The notes under the pieces are model-generated. The model searched no databases. It worked only from the letters and a program-made list of their open reading frames with translations, and was not told where the DNA came from. Shown here piece after piece: positions 60,017-64,000 of a DNA stretch of 64,000 bases. This DNA is from Amoebidium appalachense (Eukaryota; Ichthyosporea), in assembly GCA_963693365.1 (NCBI GenBank), contig CAVNZM010000013.1:4464001-4528000 (forward strand), read 5' to 3'. Both the position numbers and the translations under genes were made by a program. Positions within the stretch are counted from its first letter, which is position 1. Each line of letters begins with the position of its first letter.

Positions 60017-60047
<31 letters not shown>

Positions 60048-60177
60048 ATACACATCCCGTTACTTGGGGTCCTCCTCCTGAGGATGCTACATTCTCTTTT
60101 TGTGTCCTTCTTTATTTCTTCCACTTTTTCAACTTTTCCTTTCCTTTTTTTTTTTTTAGGGACCCGGAAGGGTTGTT

Positions 60178-60223
<46 letters not shown>

Positions 60224-62093
60224 AGCGCGTAAGCACAATCCTTGCATGCGTTTCTCCTATTGGCCCTTTCAGCAATTTTTAAGGAGACTCGGGGGATGGA
60301 TTTTGGTTAAAAATTGGGGTTGCGCAACGGATTGAGATCGACCAAATTCCATAATTGATCCAGTCGACCAATTGATGCCGAACTGTCCGAAAGTTCAATT
60401 TGCACTATAAATCCCGCTTAAATCCTGGACGATTGACCGCATAAAGTTTGGGAGAAAATGAAATTTCACTTAGAAAGTGAGGGGTATTTACCTAGTAAAA
60501 TTTTTGTCCGGAGGAGTGGTAGGCTTCGGTTGAGGCACCCATCTTTTGCTTAGCATAAGCAAATATAGAGAGGGTATAATAAGACCTTACGAATATTTTT
60601 AATTAAAACTTTGTTATGTAATCAACCCCCACTTTCTTAATAGGATTTTATTTTCAGGGCAAATATATGCGGTCATTCTCTCTGGATCTAGCGGCGAAAC
60701 TTAGGCGGCTTGTAATCAAAAGCCCCAAAAGTGACAATTTTAGCCGGCTCACAGACTGGAATTTGATCGATTCCGATCGATTGGATCCCCCGATCACATT
60801 GCCGACAAACCATCCCCTAAGTCTCCTTAAAGGCTGCTTTTTAGACTGGTACCCATATTCTATGTGGTGTTTCTTAGGTCACGTGATTCTGAACCAATCA
60901 TATTGCAGATGTTCCACCAGCGCACGTACATGGGCAACATGATTGGGAACCTGGAGTGCTGGCTGCTGCTGCGTAGCGTCAGGTATGGGTGTGTGGGGAT
61001 TTTATGTGCACGTGCAAACACACGCTGACACACACACACATGCACACACACATGCACACACACACACACATACACGCACGCACTCGTGTCTAGATGTTGC
61101 GGGGGGACGGAGAAGGGGGGGGGGGGGGGGGGTTGGTGGAGGGGTGTGGGCTGGTGGGTGGGTGAGAAATCTATGTATATCTGAGTATGGGGGAGAGGTG
61201 GAAGGGGCCCCGGGGGGGGGGGGGGAGGGGGGGGAGGGGGGGGGGGGGGGGATGCTGCTGGCTGGTGGGTGTTCGTGCAACATATGTGGAAAATTTGGGA
61301 TGGGATCGGTTTTTGTTTGTTTGTTTGTTCACTGGTAAAGATAGCAACTGACACGGATCTATTTTTAGGTCTCTGTCCCTTCGTGTCAACCAGCAGAGCA
61401 ACACGGCAGAGAAACTGGCAAAGGCCCTCGAGGTACTGTGTGCACACACACACAGAGAGACGTGCATGCAGACACACGCAAACACAAGTACATGAACTTG
61501 CACACGCACACACACGTATGCACACACACAACCACCATCATCGCGCACACACGCAGACACCCACATACCACTCCTTTTTTCCCTGACGTACATTTCATTT
61601 TCTACAACAACATACATTTTCGTGAATGCGGATTGTAGTTAATATTGAGACTGGTTTGGAATATGGACATATTGATTTGGAACATGGACCTATAAATCCC
61701 TATGGACCCATTAATTTGGAATATGGACATATTGATTTGGAAGATGGACCTATAAATCCCTATGGACCTATTGATTTGGAATATGGACCTATTGTTCCTT
61801 TGTACTCGCATGCATATCAATAAGAGCCAGCACCCTCCCCCCGATCCTCCTTCCCCCCCCCCCCCCCCCCCCCCATGTATTGGTTGGGAACCACGCGCGA
61901 GAGGTAAAAGAGTCGAAACCCATGCTTTTGTGGAGGCATAGGAACCCCCCTGATGATGGGCTCTGTTCAAGTGTCTTCTGCCTGCACACTTAAAAAAAAA
62001 CAACAATTGTTTGATTTTGGGATCCCCCCTTTTGTGACGTTTTGTAGTTTGTCCTTTGGTGTTTCCTCCATGTTTTCCAACCCTCTAACGCAT

Positions 62094-62127
<34 letters not shown>

Positions 62128-62365
62128 GGTACCCCAGTAGTACTGAGACTTTTGCCACAATGCAAAATCATTTTCTCGCGATATTGGAGGATTACTTGAG
62201 ATAAGCAACGGAAATATGACTCAATTTCCCGTTATTTTGCAGAGCCACCCCCGTGTTACCAAGGTGATGCACCCGTCTCTCCCCAGCCACCCGAATCACG
62301 AGGTTGCAAAACGCCAAATGAAGGGCTATGGTGGTGTTTTCGCCATTGAGGTACACCCCCCCCCC

Positions 62366-62397
<32 letters not shown>

Positions 62398-62521
62398 TGC
62401 TCCACACACACACACACAGAAAAGAAACAGAAGAAGAAGAAACGAAGAGAAAGAAAAGAAGAATGTACGAATAAGACTAGACTAGCAGAGGATGAAATAA
62501 AGAGTCCATGCCGTACGCGCG

Positions 62522-62578
<57 letters not shown>

Positions 62579-62817
62579 ACAAACACACACAAACACACGT
62601 GCACACGTGTACACGTGCACACGACCGTTAACACATACTTATCCACTGAAGCAAAAAATGGAAAGGGCGAGAGAAAGAAGCGGCGGAACCCGGGCGGGGG
62701 GAGGGGGGAAGGGTGGGGGGGGGGGGGGAGGTGCTTCCACGATACTTTTTTGAAGGTTGTGATGACAATTAGTTTGCTAGTGAACGTCTTATCTGACTGT
62801 TGCCTATGCCCGTGTGT

Positions 62818-62916
<99 letters not shown>

Positions 62917-63642
62917 CTGGAGAGCCAGGAGATTGCTCTTGCCCTCCCCTTCAGGACAAAATACTTCCGCCCGGCTACCTCTCTTGGTACCCCCCCCCCC
63001 CCCAAAAAAAAAAAAAAATAGAAATAAAAAACAATAATAATAATAATAATGATAATAATAATAAAATCCCATCCCCTTATCACTGCCCCCCCCCCCCCCC
63101 CCCCCCACCCCCTCCCCCCTGGGTACATGTATTGAATGACTGCACACCACACCTCGCGATTTTACTCGTTTTTTTCCCTTTCTTTTGTTCACTCCTTTCT
63201 TTTACCTTTCAATCTCCCTGTAATCACTCCGCTGCTTCTACCTGGCTCCCCACCCGTTTCTTCTTTTGGTGGCCCTTATGACGATCTCCCCTTCATCCTT
63301 ATTAGAACAAAGTATTGAATGAAAAGACATATATGACGATCTCCCCCTTCATCCTTATTAGAACAAAGTATTGAATGAAAAGACATATGGTACACACACA
63401 AAAGACCCATCACACGGTTTTCCTTTCCCCCCCACCCCCTCACCCCACCCCCTCCCCGCCCTTATTTTTCTTCCTATATCACGCATTTTTCGAGTGTCAA
63501 ATGCTCACTTGACCTCCCACCAATCAACACGGGCCCATTCTAACCATATATGGCAGGTGGGGTGGAGTCTCTTGTGGACTACCGCTACCGCTGGGACAAG
63601 GGTGTCAGCAAGAACCTTCTGCGCCTGTCCATCGGCCTGGAG
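54602..63642 (+). CDS. Cystathionine gamma-synthase-like PLP enzyme (3'-partial)
   Basis: Exons: 54602-54743, 55290-55373, 56185-56312, 57396-57480, 58372-58470, 59618-59718, 60909-60982, 61369-61432, 62243-62350, 62917-62986, 63557-63642. All have GT/AG borders with consistent phases, giving 347 residues so far. The last exon or exons lie beyond the window; fungal relatives run to about 400. Landmarks of the Cys/Met-metabolism PLP family are [10 protein letters not shown] (N-terminal), [13 protein letters not shown] (Y81), [11 protein letters not shown] with the pyridine-nitrogen Asp165, [12 protein letters not shown] with the PLP-binding Lys190, the AT-SLGG-VESL block and LRLSIGLE with the substrate-carboxylate Arg341. 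Family members make or break cystathionine in methionine/cysteine synthesis. The sequence looks most like fungal cystathionine gamma-synthase-type proteins, but lyase and synthase cannot be separated here. The Met at 54578 lies in the intron acceptor region, so 54602 was chosen. Confidence 0.92.
56733..56850 (+). mobile_element. Poly-C-tailed repeat, copy F (divergent, truncated)
   Basis: Contains GGATGGGCTCTGTTTGTTATG, CATACTCTTCATG, TTGTCCGTCATGAGTGCGTA and a C-rich end, preceded by a C run. In intron 3 of the PLP-enzyme gene, sense. Confidence 0.65.
57079..57329 (+). mobile_element. Poly-C-tailed repeat, copy D (subfamily 2)
   Basis: Nearly identical to copy E: GCTGTCTGAGTTGGAGCGTC, GGGTCGAAACTCAGACGC, CTGAGGATGGGCTCTGCTTA, ending GCATTCAAAC plus C run. 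It lies in intron 3 of the PLP-enzyme gene (with copy F), sense. It ends about 66 bp before the exon 4 acceptor. Confidence 0.85.
57686..57920 (+). mobile_element. Poly-C-tailed repeat, copy C (subfamily 1)
   Basis: Closely matches copy A: GACGGGCGACC, TTTCGTTAACGAGG, AAACTCGGGTACTGTGGATG, CTGAGGATGGGCTCTGCTTA, ending GCATTCAATC plus C run. In intron 4 of the PLP-enzyme gene, sense. Confidence 0.85.
58725..58825 (+). other. Cryptic terminal-exon-like frame inside PLP-enzyme intron 5
   Basis: A good 3' splice site (ttccattttag) is followed by 101 nt open in phase 1, the phase left by exon 5. It reads [20 protein letters not shown] and [12 protein letters not shown], then TGA. Use as an alternative last exon would stop the enzyme before the PLP lysine. 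It may equally be a relic of another gene. Not recognised. Confidence 0.35.
59729..59848. repeat. (CT)n microsatellite after a donor site
   Basis: CT tract starting about 10 nt into PLP-enzyme intron 6, followed by C runs, (CA)n and (GC)n (59946-60050) and a G run (60180-60221). Confidence 0.95.
60270..60836. mobile_element. MITE-like element with imperfect terminal inverted repeats
   Basis: The left end begins CAGCAATTTTTAAGGAGACT with GGGGGATGG. The reverse complement of the right end begins CAGCCTTTAAGGAGACTTAG with GGGATGG. Both arms later share GATCGAYCAAATTCC. The 567-bp interior has no transposase. CAG termini would suit a hAT-type MITE, but no clear 8-bp target duplication was seen. 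It lies in PLP-enzyme intron 6. Confidence 0.55.
61645..61800 (+). repeat. 60-bp in-frame minisatellite
   Basis: About 2.5 copies of a 60-bp unit with sub-repeats of GGACCTATTGATTTGGAATAT type. The plus-strand frame 61626-61823 stays open and reads [20 protein letters not shown] repeats. In PLP-enzyme intron 8. Confidence 0.85.
61868..62125 (+). mobile_element. Poly-C-tailed repeat, copy H (divergent)
   Basis: TTGGGAACCACGCGCGAGAGG, AGTCGAAACCCATGCTTTTG, TGATGATGGGCTCTGTTCAA, and an end at TAACGCATAC plus C run. It pairs closely with copy J. In PLP-enzyme intron 8, sense. Confidence 0.7.
62820..62914. repeat. (CA)n tract running into a 3' splice site
   Basis: About 95 bp of CA whose last CA is followed directly by the G of the AG acceptor (62915-62916) of PLP-enzyme exon 10. 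Confidence 0.95.
63279..63389. repeat. 55-bp tandem duplication
   Basis: Two copies of a unit beginning GACGATCTCCCC and ending GAATGAAAAGACATAT, differing by one extra C. In PLP-enzyme intron 10. Confidence 0.95.
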
Positions 63643-63654
63643 GTATGTGCACGT

Positions 63655-63707
<53 letters not shown>

Positions 63708-63903
63708 ACTGCACATGCGCGCAATCACACACATACACTCGTGCATATGTGTCTGCGGTCACAAATACCACAATACAAGCACACTTTGCGAATATACACA
63801 CACGCACAAGCACGTGCAAGCACACGCACATGCAAACTTGCACGCGCAAACACACGCGTGTGCGAAATCACACAGCACAAGCACGGTCACACACACACGC
63901 ACG

Positions 63904-63965
<62 letters not shown>

Positions 63966-64000
63966 CACAGATACAAACACATACCCAAAACCGTATAACA
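63643..64000 (+). other. Intron 11 of the PLP-enzyme gene (partial)
   Basis: It starts GTATGTGC after the LRLSIGLE exon and is (CA)n-rich to the window end. The terminal exon is not in the window. Confidence 0.8.

Overview
This window is nuclear DNA of a eukaryote with spliceosomal introns. Five genes are cut into short exons (28-423 nt) separated by long introns of simple sequence: (GT)n, (CA)n, (GA)n, (CT)n and G or C homopolymers. Two further genes are intronless. The gene set is an RTF2 protein, an Erf4/Golgin-A7-like domain, C1 zinc fingers, a fungal-type cystathionine gamma-synthase-like PLP enzyme, a Siw14/Oca-type phosphatase-like protein and an orphan pair of multi-membrane-span proteins. 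It suggests an opisthokont-like unicellular organism (for example an ichthyosporean or a basal fungus). This is an inference; no rRNA or organelle marker is present. Most long reading frames in the window are translated microsatellites (HTHT, VCVC and similar) and are not genes. Real genes were found by chaining exons with matching splice phases.

Layout. 1.2-7.7 kb (+): RTF2, ten coding exons, with a CRE-like palindrome and TATATAAA upstream. 7.7-10.1 kb: no gene. 10.2-13.26 kb (+): a degraded non-LTR retrotransposon split by G/C-rich sequence. 13.8-22.5 kb (-): a five-C1-domain protein. 23.1-26.0 kb (-): an Erf4/Golgin-A7-like domain that either is a separate gene or is spliced into the C1 gene. 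26-32.3 kb: no confident gene. 32.4-33.9 kb (+) and 36.6-38.5 kb (-): tail-to-tail intronless paralogous membrane proteins, one with an in-frame TAG and one with a homopolymer frameshift. 38.6-43.0 kb: no gene. 43.0-52.1 kb (-): a Siw14/Oca-type phosphatase-like gene. 53.4-64.0 kb (+): a cystathionine gamma-synthase-like gene whose last exon or exons lie beyond the window. It is transcribed divergently from the phosphatase-like gene.

The most unusual signals concern intron architecture. (a) A dispersed repeat family ending in GCATTCAAA followed by poly-C occurs at least ten times, and all nine intronic copies lie in the sense orientation of the host gene, on both strands. (b) Introns tend to start with (GT)n and end with (CA)n leading straight into the AG, so the intron ends could pair. 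(c) The 3' splice site and first bases of one C1 exon are repeated eight times in tandem at about 97 bp, and another exon start is duplicated 360 bp upstream. (d) A perfect 110-bp inverted repeat copies the end of an RTF2 exon, with its 5' splice site, into the next intron. (e) Three genes carry homopolymer runs whose length contradicts the reading frame, which points to assembly indels or to real frameshifts.

The genes do not form an obvious pathway. RTF2 acts at stalled replication forks, Erf4-like proteins assist palmitoyltransferases, C1 domains bind diacylglycerol or membranes, the PLP enzyme belongs to sulfur amino-acid metabolism, and the phosphatase-like protein resembles fungal stress-signalling factors.
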